DNA from: an uncultured Eubacteriales bacterium
Lineage (GTDB): Bacteria; Bacillota; Clostridia; Lachnospirales; CAG-274
Assembly (NCBI GenBank): GCA_905201505.1
Contig: CAJKOJ010000010.1
Coordinates: 1-45,201, forward strand
Direction of reading: 5' to 3'
DNA: 45,201 nt
Shown: positions 1-9,398 of the stretch, in pieces
Layout of the letters: each line of letters opens with the position of its first letter
How positions within the stretch are numbered: position 1 is the first letter of the stretch
Notes under the pieces: generated by a model
Database searches by the model: none
Told to the model about the DNA's origin: nothing
The model's input: only the letters and a program-made list of their open reading frames with translations
Program-made: the position numbers and the translations under genes

Positions 1-43
1 GAAATTAAAATAAAATACTTTTTAATTATTTTTATTATTTCAT

Positions 44-1501
44 TTAAAAATTCCTCTTTTTTAAATATCCCTTTAATATAACTAGTAAATAATCAAAAGC
101 TTCAAATTTAAACAGGAATGAAATTGCTATATATACTATTCCCCCAACAATTACCTGAATAAACAATTTAACAATACTTGAAATACTTATAAGATTTACC
201 ATTAAAACAGCCAACCCCATAAAACAGCTTGCTGCTATTGCTGGTATAATATCAGACAGCTGTTCTTTTAATCTGTATTTAAGTAACCGGTTTGAAAAAA
301 ACATAAAACAGTTCAAGCTGATAAATTGAACAACCATTGCTCCTATTGCAATTAAAAGTACACTATTAAATATAAACACAGCTGCTAAAACAGAAGCGAA
401 AGCACAAATATTAACAACAATGATTATATATAACGGCAAATCACTTCTTCCTAATGCAAGCATTGCCTGGTGGCAAGTAGTTTCTAAAGGTCTTGTCAGA
501 TACATAATACAAAATATTCTGATATAGGGTACGGCAAAAACCCACTTTTCTGTTAAAACGCCGCTTACAAAATTGTTTGCCACTACAGCAAAACCGATAA
601 GTATAGGTGCCAGTACATATATTCCTATTTTTATGGATTTCCTGAGCATTTGCTTTAATCGTTCAATATTATCTTGTTCTCTTGAAAATGCCGGAAACAT
701 TACTTTATTTACTGCCGTATTAACATTATTAACCAATAGAGCAGGATACTTCATACCCTGATCATAATAGGCAAGCTTTGATGGTCCAAAAACCTTTCCT
801 ACAATTAAACTTCTCACATCTGCCTGCAATGTAAAAACCAATTGAGTAACTAAAACCTTCCATCCAAATGCAAATATCCTTATTGCTCTTTTTACAGAAA
901 ATTCAAATTTTGGAAACCACGTACTAACAAAACATAAAACCAAAGTATCTACAGTAGTATTTGTAAGGTACTGTGCAACTAAAGCCCATACGCCAAAACC
1001 ACTGTAAGCTAAATAAACACCTACAAAACCTGATATAACAGTTCCAAATAAAGTTGCAATAAAGAACTTTTTAAATTCCATTTTTCTCTGTATGTTAGCT
1101 TGCTGAATTGTATTCATTGATGCAATTATCAGTCTTATTGCCATAACTCTGATTACCCATATTAACTGTTCCATTTTGTAAAATCCAGCTATATACGGTG
1201 ATGCAAAAAACAACAGTAAGTACAGTAAAACTGACATAGAAAAACTAAGTATAAATGCAGTATTATAATCCATATCATCTGCATCCTTTTTCTGTACAAT
1301 TGCACTTCCAAATCCGCCTATAACAAAAACATTACATATTGATATTAACACTGTAACAATTGATATTATACCGTAGTGTGCGGGATCAAGCAGTCTTGCC
1401 AGTACAATAGTAACAATAGTTGAAACTAACTGTGCTGTTATTCTTTCTCCAAAAGTCCACAAAAAACCACTTGTTATCTTTTTTGCACCATTTTTTGTCA
1501 T
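44..1501 (-). CDS. Wzx-type polysaccharide flippase (MATE/MOP superfamily)
   Basis: Polytopic membrane protein of 485 residues with about 12-14 hydrophobic segments spread along its length. The N-terminal region reads like the polysaccharide-biosynthesis/RfbX group: SGFLWTFGERITAQLVS, then LARLLDPAHYGIISI. Members of this family move undecaprenyl-pyrophosphate-linked repeat units across the cytoplasmic membrane for Wzy polymerisation. It is the last gene of the polysaccharide operon in this window, 18 bases after the preceding glycosyltransferase, with AGGAG about ten bases before the ATG. Length is normal for the family. The transported glycan cannot be deduced. The operon could continue beyond the left edge, where only 43 bases are visible. 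Confidence 0.9.
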   Translation of the reverse strand: MTKNGAKKITSGFLWTFGERITAQLVSTIVTIVLARLLDPAHYGIISIVTVLISICNVFVIGGFGSAIVQKKDADDMDYNTAFILSFSMSVLLYLLLFFASPYIAGFYKMEQLIWVIRVMAIRLIIASMNTIQQANIQRKMEFKKFFIATLFGTVISGFVGVYLAYSGFGVWALVAQYLTNTTVDTLVLCFVSTWFPKFEFSVKRAIRIFAFGWKVLVTQLVFTLQADVRSLIVGKVFGPSKLAYYDQGMKYPALLVNNVNTAVNKVMFPAFSREQDNIERLKQMLRKSIKIGIYVLAPILIGFAVVANNFVSGVLTEKWVFAVPYIRIFCIMYLTRPLETTCHQAMLALGRSDLPLYIIIVVNICAFASVLAAVFIFNSVLLIAIGAMVVQFISLNCFMFFSNRLLKYRLKEQLSDIIPAIAASCFMGLAVLMVNLISISSIVKLFIQVIVGGIVYIAISFLFKFEAFDYLLVILKGYLKKRNF

Positions 1502-1519
1502 TTTATATTACTCCTAAAA

Positions 1520-2686
1520 CTATTTATTTAAAATTTCTTTGAATTTATCTAAAATAATATTCAAATCAAATCTTTTTGCTCCATCTAAAGCTGCTTCAGA
1601 AAACTCTCTTCTTTTTTCATAATCTTCAGCCAGCATAATTACCTTATCTGCAAAATCAGATACATCAAATTTATTAATTAAAAAACCATCCACACCGTTT
1701 CTCACTATTTCATCCGGACCATAGTTATGAAATGCAACTACAGGAACACCACATGACATAGCCTCTATAATTGTCATACCAAACCCTTCTTGCCTTGAAG
1801 TTTGTAACAATATAGATGAATTACAATAATAATGATAAACATCATCTGTATTCCCCACAACTGCTGTATTTTTAGTTAAATTATTATTCTCCAGCTCTTT
1901 TATTAAAAATTCCTTACCTGAGCCGTCTCCTAATATTGTAAACTTCCAATCTGGTTTCTTTTCAACAACAATCTTTATTATTTCAACCAAATAATCTAAC
2001 CCTTTGACATCCTTGTCCAACCGTCCCGAAAAAAGAATACTTTTTTTCTTTACATCTGATTTCATATTCTCATTTTTAGGAATAGGGTTATATAAAACAA
2101 CAGAATTGATACCTAATTCTCTGTCAAAGTCTTCTTTGTCAGCATTCGTCAATACCAATACTTCATTTAATTTTGAATAGCAGCTTCTGGTATAATTTTT
2201 CAGTCCATATCCTGATTTTCCTCTTCTTTTCATATAAGAGTAGCACGTTGCATGCTGCCACCCAATTGCTTTACAGTTAATTTGTTGAGCAATGGTGCCC
2301 AACATAAGTGAGTATGTATGCCCTGCACCGATTACAACATCAAAATTGTTATTATTTATAAATTCAATGAAATGTTTCTTATCTTTTTCCTTAAAAAACA
2401 ACTTATCAATAAAGTTAGTAAACAACTTTCTATCCAATAAACCGCTCTTTTTATTAAATGCAAGTATATACTTTGAGAAAAATCCACTATTTCTTTTAAA
2501 CTCACCTAAATCCAAAAGTTCTATTCTATCATCTATAAAAAATAATTTTTTTTCCACATTCTGAAATGGCATTAATACAGTTACTTTATAATCAACATCC
2601 CTTACCAGTTCGTTTATAATTGTAGTAACTACTCTTTGAACCCCGCCTAGGGTGTACAGATTCTGGCAGATTATGCAAAGCTTCAT
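1520..2686 (-). CDS. GT4-family glycosyltransferase
   Basis: Cytoplasmic GT-B glycosyltransferase of 388 residues, presumably adding one sugar to the lipid-linked repeat unit. The N-terminal fold begins MKLCIICQNLYTLGGVQRVV, with the glycine-rich donor/acceptor loop. The C-terminal GT4 signature is SRQEGFGMTIIEAMSCGVPV, with the EX7E acidic pair. The start was set at 2686 because GGAAGGAG lies directly upstream; an upstream in-frame ATG at 2716 adds ten residues and lacks a good ribosome site. The gene overlaps the end of the preceding polymerase gene by 95 bases in another frame, at a run of seven A (see findings). Sugar and linkage cannot be predicted. Confidence 0.88.
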   Translation of the reverse strand: MKLCIICQNLYTLGGVQRVVTTIINELVRDVDYKVTVLMPFQNVEKKLFFIDDRIELLDLGEFKRNSGFFSKYILAFNKKSGLLDRKLFTNFIDKLFFKEKDKKHFIEFINNNNFDVVIGAGHTYSLMLGTIAQQINCKAIGWQHATCYSYMKRRGKSGYGLKNYTRSCYSKLNEVLVLTNADKEDFDRELGINSVVLYNPIPKNENMKSDVKKKSILFSGRLDKDVKGLDYLVEIIKIVVEKKPDWKFTILGDGSGKEFLIKELENNNLTKNTAVVGNTDDVYHYYCNSSILLQTSRQEGFGMTIIEAMSCGVPVVAFHNYGPDEIVRNGVDGFLINKFDVSDFADKVIMLAEDYEKRREFSEAALDGAKRFDLNIILDKFKEILNK

Positions 2687-3902
2687 TTTTTTCTCCTTCC
2701 AGATAATATGACACATTCAGTAATAAGAAAATGCAGATACAATAAATAAGCATATAATCTCCCAATACTGATAAACCGCTATAACTGTTTACATCGAGCA
2801 TTAATATAATTGCAACAATTAAAAGCCTAATATTCTTTGACTTTAACAAAACTATTACAGGGTACACAAATACAATGACAGAAATATATACAGCAAACCA
2901 TATACCATATAAATATGCCCACCTTAATACAGGATACTCAAGTGCTGCAATCAAACTATTATCCCAAATACCTTTGCCCATTTGAGCTGTAAAGAAATAA
3001 AATTTTAACGAACCAAATCTATATAACTTAAAAAGAGAAGCATTTCTTCCTGTTGTCAAATCTCCGGTTTCATATCCTGTCATAAATCGGTCTATTAAAA
3101 CGTCAAAGAATCCTAATCTATAAGCAAAAAACATAACTATTGCAGCTAGTATTATATACTTTATTCTCTTCGGGGATTGATATAAAAGAACAAATTCTAA
3201 TGCAAATAATACAAGCCCTGTTTTACTTGCAGTCAAAGCTATACCTATTATACAAATTAAACAGTAGTACACTGTATATATAGAAGATGGTTTCTTTTTA
3301 AAATAAAAGTCTCTTATTGTATTAAATGAAAAACAAATAAGCATAATCTCTGTCGTAAGGAGAGAATGTCCAAAATATGATACCAACCTGTTACCACTCA
3401 TCATTCCAACAAGTGATTCTGTATTGTAATATTTAACAAAGAAATCTCCTATATGAGTACTTAATATCATATCCGCCAAACCACAGAAAACCACAAAACT
3501 GCAAGCTATTGTCAGCGTTTTTGAAAAAACATTAATAAAGTATTTTACATCATCCCTTGATATTTTAATAAAAATTAAAAAACATGGCAGTACAATTGCA
3601 TAGCTATATTTTATGACGCTTATAATTTCAACATTTGAAAATACTGCTATAAATATCCAAAACAACAAAATAAGCAGAATAATAAACATATTTCCTATTA
3701 CTGATGAATTGCTTTTTTGTATTTTATTTCTGGCTGCATCTTTTCTTGAGTAAAAACACATCATCAATACACCAAACCATGTAACGATATTAATTAATCC
3801 CAGTGTTTCTGAGTTCAACATAGTTTTTCTCAATAAAGTTGGCAGCAATAATATACCTAAACATATTAACTGATAAGATAAATCTCTGACCCTTATTATC
3901 AT
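2592..3902 (-). CDS. O-antigen polymerase/ligase-like membrane protein (Wzy)
   Basis: Integral membrane protein of 436 residues with roughly ten or more hydrophobic helices and a large extracellular loop in the second half (around GYETGDLTTGRNASLF), as in Wzy polymerases and O-antigen ligases. Being the only such protein in the cluster, it is the likely polymerase that joins flipped repeat units. It lies 30 bases after an ATP-grasp gene. The last 30 or so residues are hydrophilic and out of character, and they overlap the next gene. One extra A in the A7 run would end the protein at a TGA overlapping the next ATG. Sequence identity in this family is low, so the call rests on topology and context. 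Confidence 0.8.
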   Translation of the reverse strand: MIIRVRDLSYQLICLGILLLPTLLRKTMLNSETLGLINIVTWFGVLMMCFYSRKDAARNKIQKSNSSVIGNMFIILLILLFWIFIAVFSNVEIISVIKYSYAIVLPCFLIFIKISRDDVKYFINVFSKTLTIACSFVVFCGLADMILSTHIGDFFVKYYNTESLVGMMSGNRLVSYFGHSLLTTEIMLICFSFNTIRDFYFKKKPSSIYTVYYCLICIIGIALTASKTGLVLFALEFVLLYQSPKRIKYIILAAIVMFFAYRLGFFDVLIDRFMTGYETGDLTTGRNASLFKLYRFGSLKFYFFTAQMGKGIWDNSLIAALEYPVLRWAYLYGIWFAVYISVIVFVYPVIVLLKSKNIRLLIVAIILMLDVNSYSGLSVLGDYMLIYCICIFLLLNVSYYLEGEKNEALHNLPESVHPRRGSKSSYYNYKRTGKGC

Positions 3903-3932
3903 AATTCAAACCTTTCTGTTAACTAAATAATA

Positions 3933-4859
3933 TTATTCTCTCTCAGGCAATTTAAGCCACTCCCCTAATTTTTCATCCCATTCCTGCGGATAAAATGGTA
4001 TCATCCCGCTGCATGGGTAAAATGTAAACTCAGAAAAATAAATTTTATCATTAATTTCATATAAATCTATTCTTATAAAAGGAAAACCTTCAGACAACTT
4101 TTTGGCAAGTTTCTTCATTTTCTCAAAATTTTTAGGTTTTGGTACTTCTGAAATATCATCAAAAGGATTAAAATCTTTTCTGTAAAACGGCATTAATTTA
4201 AAATCTAAGTCCACAAAACTAATTTTTGCAGTCTTGTGGTTTTCAAGCCCCTTTGAAATATACAGACACTTAGGTTCACCGTTAAAACAGAAAAATTTAT
4301 AGTCTATTAAACCGTCAAACCCCTTGTTTTCCATATATTCTTCTATTATTATGCAAGGTTTAACATTTTTATAAAACCACTCTCTTGAATCATTATAGTA
4401 ATTTCTTTTAAGACATTTATTAATCTTTTTCTTTGCTTCTTCTATATTAAGCTTATCTTTATCCCTGCATATAATAAGTCCGCCTGAATCATGATTGCAC
4501 TTAATTACAAACCTTTTTGGCAATATATCAAAGTCTATATCTTCAAATTTATCATACTTTGCCAAAAGAGGTATTAAATATTCCTCACCTATCTTATCAG
4601 CTATATATTCTCTCACTCTGTATTTATCAACAAGCCTTACGCCCAATTCATTATGGTAATAAATCTTCATCCACTGTAACTTTTCATTATAGGTCATGGG
4701 ATTATTTAAATTTATTCTTTTTCCAAATTTTGCCCAATAGTAAAATTTTACCCAAGCTTTATCCCCCATAAATCTGAATGCACCTTTTGAGTTCAGATAA
4801 GTTACAATTTTTCGTGGTTCTTTAACATATTTTACAACCTTACTAAGTAAATTTGACAT
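3933..4859 (-). CDS. TupA-like ATP-grasp protein (copy 3)
   Basis: Protein of 308 residues of the TupA-like ATP-grasp type, named for a teichuronopeptide synthesis protein of an alkaliphilic Bacillus. Visible family features are NPMTYNEKLQWMKIYYH near residue 55, VDKYRVREYI, FVIKCNHDSGG (nucleotide-binding strand), IIEEYM, DYKFFCFNGEPK, and the C-terminal RIDLYEINDKIYFSEFTFYP, which carries the acidic metal ligands. Such enzymes are expected to form amide bonds using ATP; an amino-acid substituent on the glycan is the natural guess, unproven here. The start ATG has AGGAG nine bases upstream. It is the third of three such genes alternating with GT4 genes. Confidence 0.85.
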   Translation of the reverse strand: MSNLLSKVVKYVKEPRKIVTYLNSKGAFRFMGDKAWVKFYYWAKFGKRINLNNPMTYNEKLQWMKIYYHNELGVRLVDKYRVREYIADKIGEEYLIPLLAKYDKFEDIDFDILPKRFVIKCNHDSGGLIICRDKDKLNIEEAKKKINKCLKRNYYNDSREWFYKNVKPCIIIEEYMENKGFDGLIDYKFFCFNGEPKCLYISKGLENHKTAKISFVDLDFKLMPFYRKDFNPFDDISEVPKPKNFEKMKKLAKKLSEGFPFIRIDLYEINDKIYFSEFTFYPCSGMIPFYPQEWDEKLGEWLKLPERE

Positions 4860-4881
4860 TTCTTTTCTCCTATATGCAATG

Positions 4882-5943
4882 TTAACATTCTATAACATCA
4901 ATCCACATATTTACTACCTTTTTAAGGGACAAATCCTCTCTAATTTTTACAGCATTTTTCGCAATATTTTCCGCAAATTCTTTATCCTCAATAATTTTCT
5001 TCATTCCTTCATACAGAGCCTCTGTATCCCCAACAGGTATTAATATGCCATTTTCACTATTTTTTATAGTCATTCTTGCTCCGCCTACAGGACAATCCGT
5101 GCAAACTGACGGAATACCCATAGCAAGAGCCTCAAGCATAGAATTTGATATACCCTCAAAATCAGATGATGATATATACATACCTGCATCAGCAATCTCT
5201 TCTATAATATTTTTTACAAAGCCTGGGAATTCAACAAATTTTTCAAGCCCCATACTTCTAACATAATTATTCAGCTCATCTTTTAAAACACCAGTGCCAA
5301 ATATAATTAATTTATAATCTGGATACTCCTTATGTAGTTTTGAAAAGGCGTCAATTGACATTTTAAAGTTCTTTTGTAAAGTAAATCTTCCTACTGCCAC
5401 AATAGTCTTCTTTCTTTCACCGGAATAAGGTTTAGGAAGTTTATCATTAATAGGATTGGGTATTATATAACCATTTCTTTGTATTTTATCAGGAAAGCAG
5501 CTTTTAGCGTCTTCAGTCTGGAAAACCAACTTTGAAGCCTTAGGATATAAATATTTTCTTCCTAGTCTGATAATTACTGTAGATGACATTCTTGGATCAG
5601 CTCTTTCTGAGACCACAATGTTTTTTATACCTCTTCCGGCAATTATTGTCAGAAAATTAATAATGTGAAGAAAAGAAACAACTCCGTCGTAATTCCCTTC
5701 TTTCATAATCTTTCTTAACATTTTTATACGCTTTAATGTCCTTGTCAGGAAATTACACTTGTCATAATCTAATTGAATAATATTAACTCTATCATCAACT
5801 TCATATGTACGTTCCATATTCTGAATTACAGCCATATCAACCTTGATGCCTGCCTCTGCCATACCATTGGCAAGCAAAGTCATAACTCTTTCTGAACCGC
5901 CGACAGACAATCTCCTGTTTATAAACAAAACTTTCTTTACCAT
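4882..5943 (-). CDS. GT4-family glycosyltransferase
   Basis: Cytoplasmic GT-B enzyme of 353 residues. The N-terminus is MVKKVLFINRRLSVGGSERVM, the usual start of GT4 enzymes acting on lipid-linked sugars. The C-terminal half has AVGRFTLQKNF and the donor-site signature SSDFEGISNSMLEALAMG, followed by TDCPVGGARMTI; the CP.GGA element resembles PglH/PglJ-type transferases. A GAGGG ribosome site precedes the ATG. It lies between two ATP-grasp genes, with gaps of 22 and 11 bases. It resembles the 6894-7994 enzyme enough to suggest an old duplication of a GT plus ATP-grasp cassette. Specificity is unknown. Confidence 0.9.
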   Translation of the reverse strand: MVKKVLFINRRLSVGGSERVMTLLANGMAEAGIKVDMAVIQNMERTYEVDDRVNIIQLDYDKCNFLTRTLKRIKMLRKIMKEGNYDGVVSFLHIINFLTIIAGRGIKNIVVSERADPRMSSTVIIRLGRKYLYPKASKLVFQTEDAKSCFPDKIQRNGYIIPNPINDKLPKPYSGERKKTIVAVGRFTLQKNFKMSIDAFSKLHKEYPDYKLIIFGTGVLKDELNNYVRSMGLEKFVEFPGFVKNIIEEIADAGMYISSSDFEGISNSMLEALAMGIPSVCTDCPVGGARMTIKNSENGILIPVGDTEALYEGMKKIIEDKEFAENIAKNAVKIREDLSLKKVVNMWIDVIEC

Positions 5944-5954
5944 ATTAAACCCTC

Positions 5955-6869
5955 TTATCTATTTTTTTCAGGCAGCATAAACCAATCGCCAAATATTTTA
6001 TCCCATTTTTCAGGTTCAAAAGGCTTTAAACCGCTCCAATGAAAGAATGTTACTTCACCAAAGTACAGCTTGCCGTTTATATTGTATAAATCAACTCTTG
6101 CATGAGGTAACCCTTCAGAAATTTTCTCTGCAAGTGCAGCCATTTCTTCAAAGCGTTCAGGCTTTTCCAGTTTTCTTACTGAATTTGGATGCCCGTTTCT
6201 CAAATCAAGATGATTAAAGTCCATATCAAAAAAGTCAAACTTAGTTTCTTCTTCTCCGCTTCTGTCTGTTGCCATAAACATAACTTTTGCACTTCCGTCA
6301 AAACAGAAAAATTTATAATCCTTCAATTCATATCCTGATTCATCTACCATATACTTTTCAATTACTATTCTGGGCTTAATATCATTGTATACCCATTCTC
6401 TTGAATTTAAAAAATAGTTTCTTTTAAGACATCTTTCAATTTTTGCTTTAGCCTTTTTAATATCAAGCTGTTTCTTATCCCTGCATATAACAAGTCCTCC
6501 TGAATCATGAGTACACTTTATAACAAACTGCTCTGGCAAAGTGTCAAAGTCTATATCATCAAACTTATCATAAACACCTATTAAAGGTATAAGATACTCC
6601 TCACCTATTCTCTTAGATATATATTCTCTCACACCGTATTTGTCGGCTAATTGAGTATATAAAGGATTTCTGTAATGTACTTTCATCCACTGAATTTTCT
6701 CATTATATGTCTGAGGTCTTTTTAAATCAAGTTTTTTGCCTAACTTATATCTATATAACAGTTTCAAATATATTGAATCCATATTTGCATTCCCATTTAA
6801 AATCCTGCCTAAAGCAACAATGCTGTAATAACCGGGATCCATTCCAAATTTTTTTACTAAACCAAACAT
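5955..6869 (-). CDS. TupA-like ATP-grasp protein (copy 2)
   Basis: Protein of 304 residues, closely parallel to the product of 3933-4859: RPQTYNEKIQWMKVHYRN, ADKYGVREYISKRIGEEYLI, FVIKCTHDSGGLVICRD, YKFFCFDGSAKVMF, and ARVDLYNINGKLYFGEVTFF at the C-terminus. These are the ATP-binding and metal-binding stretches of TupA-like ATP-grasp ligases. No signal peptide or membrane segment is visible, so it acts in the cytoplasm, presumably on a nucleotide- or lipid-linked sugar. The ATG has AGGAG nine bases upstream. The shared architecture, spacing and sequence suggest that copies 2 and 3 arose by duplication. Substrate unknown. Confidence 0.85.
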   Translation of the reverse strand: MFGLVKKFGMDPGYYSIVALGRILNGNANMDSIYLKLLYRYKLGKKLDLKRPQTYNEKIQWMKVHYRNPLYTQLADKYGVREYISKRIGEEYLIPLIGVYDKFDDIDFDTLPEQFVIKCTHDSGGLVICRDKKQLDIKKAKAKIERCLKRNYFLNSREWVYNDIKPRIVIEKYMVDESGYELKDYKFFCFDGSAKVMFMATDRSGEEETKFDFFDMDFNHLDLRNGHPNSVRKLEKPERFEEMAALAEKISEGLPHARVDLYNINGKLYFGEVTFFHWSGLKPFEPEKWDKIFGDWFMLPEKNR

Positions 6870-6893
6870 ATTTTCACTCCTATATAGAAAAAG

Positions 6894-7994
6894 TTATTTC
6901 TTAAAATCATTATATATTTTATATATGAAATCTTCCCAATCTTTAGCTACTGTATCGCTTTCAAACTCTTTATATATCTTATGAGCATTCTGACCCAACT
7001 TATTGGCAAATTCACTATCTGAAAGTATTTTATCCATAGCCTCTGCCATCTTCACATCATCACCAACAGGCACGAGAATACCATTTACATTATCATCAAT
7101 TATCTCCCCTGCACCGCCTGGAGGACAATCTGTAGCTATAACAGGCAGCCCTAACGACATTGCTTCAAGAAGAGAATTAGGCATTCCCTCAAAGTCTGAT
7201 GACAAAACAAATAAGTACGAAGAATAAATAATTTTGTTAATGTTGTTTTTTCTTCCCGGAAAAACAACTCTTTTTTCAATTCCAAGTTCAGACGATAACT
7301 TTTCAAGACTTTCTTTTAATGGACCTTCTCCATATATAATCAATTTATAATCATCATACTTATCAGAAATTCTTGAAAAAGCCTTTATTAACAATTTATG
7401 ATTTTTTTGTTCATACAATCTGCCTGCCGTTACAATTTCTCTTTTTCTTACTCCATTGAATCTGTCAACACAAAAATCCTCTGATATTGGATTTTTTAAA
7501 ATAGCAGTTTTCTCTTTATTATTAATATTGTAGTAATCCCTTGCTTCTTTTGTCTGAAAACCACATCCATCAGCCCTTACAAACAATTTATCATTGAGAA
7601 ATCTTACTACTCCCTTTCTGCTTGCAGGATTTGCCCTTTCACAAGTAATAACAGGGATATTTTTAAAAAACAATAATTTACCTATTACTGCGGTTATATT
7701 TGTTTTTGGCAAAAAAGAAATTATAATATCAGGTTTATATCCCCTGACTTCTTTTATATAAAATTTAAAGCCCTTTATTATGCTTTTTCTGCCATTTGTT
7801 CCGACTGCGTCTGCCCCTGCAAACTCAACTCTCTCATCAAGCTCATAGTCAGTTACAGCCCTTTTCATAACAACAATTCTTACTTTATGTCCATTCTTAA
7901 CAAACTCATTGGAAAGATTAGCCATAACTCGTTCTGCTCCGCCGGATTGCAGCCCTGTAATCAAAAATAGAATTTTTAACTTTTTATCTTTCAT
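6894..7994 (-). CDS. GT4-family glycosyltransferase
   Basis: GT-B glycosyltransferase of 366 residues. The N-terminal LKILFLITGLQSGGAERVM and the C-terminal SSDFEGMPNSLLEAMSLG followed by TDCPPGGAGEII are the GT4 hallmarks, with the EX7E pair. AGRLYEQKNHKLLIKAF marks the start of the C-terminal Rossmann domain. The TDCPPGGAGEI element is shared with PglH-type alpha-N-acetylgalactosaminyltransferases, but that alone does not fix the substrate. It is followed after 24 bases by ATP-grasp copy 2 and preceded by copy 1. Length and domain order are normal. Confidence 0.9.
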   Translation of the reverse strand: MKDKKLKILFLITGLQSGGAERVMANLSNEFVKNGHKVRIVVMKRAVTDYELDERVEFAGADAVGTNGRKSIIKGFKFYIKEVRGYKPDIIISFLPKTNITAVIGKLLFFKNIPVITCERANPASRKGVVRFLNDKLFVRADGCGFQTKEARDYYNINNKEKTAILKNPISEDFCVDRFNGVRKREIVTAGRLYEQKNHKLLIKAFSRISDKYDDYKLIIYGEGPLKESLEKLSSELGIEKRVVFPGRKNNINKIIYSSYLFVLSSDFEGMPNSLLEAMSLGLPVIATDCPPGGAGEIIDDNVNGILVPVGDDVKMAEAMDKILSDSEFANKLGQNAHKIYKEFESDTVAKDWEDFIYKIYNDFKK

Positions 7995-8003
7995 AACATA
8001 AGC

Positions 8004-8891
8004 CTAACCTTTCATCGGAAGATTAATCCAGCTTCCCATTTTAGCATTAAACGCTTCAGGAGTTATAGGATCAAAACCAGCCCCGTTAGCAAATGTCAGC
8101 TCACTAAAATAAAGTTTATTATCAACAATAAAAAAATCAACTCTGACATGACAAAAATCCGCTGACAACTTCCTGGAATACTCCAAAAGCATATCAAGTA
8201 CAGGCGGTTTTTCTATCTGCTCACTATGGGGATATTTAAAATTAACATTTTCAAGGAAATTCCATTCAGTATCATAAACATTTCTGCAATGTTCACCAAA
8301 TCTTCCTGTGTGCACATCAATTAGTTTAGGTTCTCCGTTAAAACAAAAAACCTTATAATCTATTAACTCGCCTTTATCAGCGTTTTCAAGATATTTTTCA
8401 ACTATAACCCTCGGTCTTACTTTTCCATACCACCATTCGCCATAACATGGTATAAATTTTGCATTAAGCCACAAATTTAATGTCTTTATTGTCTTCTTAT
8501 AATTAAGTTTACTTTTATCTTTAACAATTATATTAAATGTTGAACCATGTGTAACTTTAATTACAAATTGCTGAGGCAATGATTCAAAGGGAATGTCTTC
8601 AGGGTTGAAGCCCTCCCAATACAACTCATTTAATACACTCTCATTGCCCAATTTTTCCTTAACATATTTGCGAACCTCATATTTATCACATAACAAAGGT
8701 TTCAGTTCATTTGCCTTAGGAGAATCATATAATTTAAGCCAGTTAATTTTTTCATTAAAATTCTGAGGCTTATCCAAGTTCAATTTTTCTCTTCTCTTTA
8801 AAAAATACAGGAGTTTTAACTCCGCACGGGGATTTAATTTATACAAAATATTAAACGGAAACAAAACTATTCCCTTAATAACTTCGTTCAT
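8004..8891 (-). CDS. TupA-like ATP-grasp protein (copy 1)
   Basis: Protein of 295 residues, the most divergent of the three ATP-grasp proteins. Family features: KPQNFNEKINWLKLY, DKYEVRKYVKEKLG, QFVIKVTHGSTFNIIVKD (where copies 2 and 3 have a C/D-containing segment), IVEKYLENAD, YKVFCFNGEPK, and VRVDFFIVDNKLYFSELTFA at the C-terminus. The changed ATP-loop region hints at a different substrate or step from the other two. GGAGG lies eight bases before the ATG. It lies between the PssE-like gene and a GT4 gene. An ATP-dependent ligase role is inferred from the fold. Confidence 0.83.
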   Translation of the reverse strand: MNEVIKGIVLFPFNILYKLNPRAELKLLYFLKRREKLNLDKPQNFNEKINWLKLYDSPKANELKPLLCDKYEVRKYVKEKLGNESVLNELYWEGFNPEDIPFESLPQQFVIKVTHGSTFNIIVKDKSKLNYKKTIKTLNLWLNAKFIPCYGEWWYGKVRPRVIVEKYLENADKGELIDYKVFCFNGEPKLIDVHTGRFGEHCRNVYDTEWNFLENVNFKYPHSEQIEKPPVLDMLLEYSRKLSADFCHVRVDFFIVDNKLYFSELTFANGAGFDPITPEAFNAKMGSWINLPMKG

Positions 8892-8906
8892 TTATGTACC
8901 TCCAAA

Positions 8907-9398
8907 TCAGAAATTCTCCTGTATGAATTTATCTATCATATCTACTATTGCCATAGGATTTTTGTTTTCCCATGGTCTGAGATTATCTGTACCATTTTCA
9001 ATTGCTTTTATGGCGTCATTTAATTCTTCCATTTCATATACGGCTATTACATAGCCATTAGCTGCAAATGCCTCATTATTTTGTATCTGATGATCATTGA
9101 TATGTTCACCGTATTTTTCAAGTCTGGTAACAGCTATTACCTTTTTCCCTGCATTCAATGCTTTCATAATAGAACCTGAAGCACCATGGCTAATCACATA
9201 TCTTGATTCATTTACTTTCTTCAAAAACTCTTCCTGTGACAAATAATCAACGTATTTGTAATTTTTAGGACAATATTTTGACGTACCTATCTGAGCAAAA
9301 ATTTCATCTGTAATTACACCATTTTCACAAAGCTCATCTAATTTTATAAAAAGCCTGTCAAATGGATAATTTCTTGAACCAACTGTTACAAAAATCAA
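8907..9398 (-). CDS. PssE/Alg13-like glycosyltransferase catalytic subunit
   Basis: Small GT-B half-enzyme of 163 residues, matching the C-terminal catalytic half of GT28 enzymes (Alg13 in eukaryotes, PssE/EpsF-type in bacteria). It starts MIFVTVGSRNYPFDRLF and has VISHGASGSIMKALNAGKK, the donor-nucleotide site, followed by an EHINDHQIQNN segment. It needs the membrane-associated partner encoded just upstream. The start was placed on a TTG at 9398, giving the family-typical N-terminus. This TTG overlaps the partner's TGA stop as TTGA, and GGAGG is nine bases upstream. A GTG at 9407 is the alternative. Donor and acceptor are unknown. Confidence 0.85.
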   Translation of the reverse strand: MIFVTVGSRNYPFDRLFIKLDELCENGVITDEIFAQIGTSKYCPKNYKYVDYLSQEEFLKKVNESRYVISHGASGSIMKALNAGKKVIAVTRLEKYGEHINDHQIQNNEAFAANGYVIAVYEMEELNDAIKAIENGTDNLRPWENKNPMAIVDMIDKFIQENF

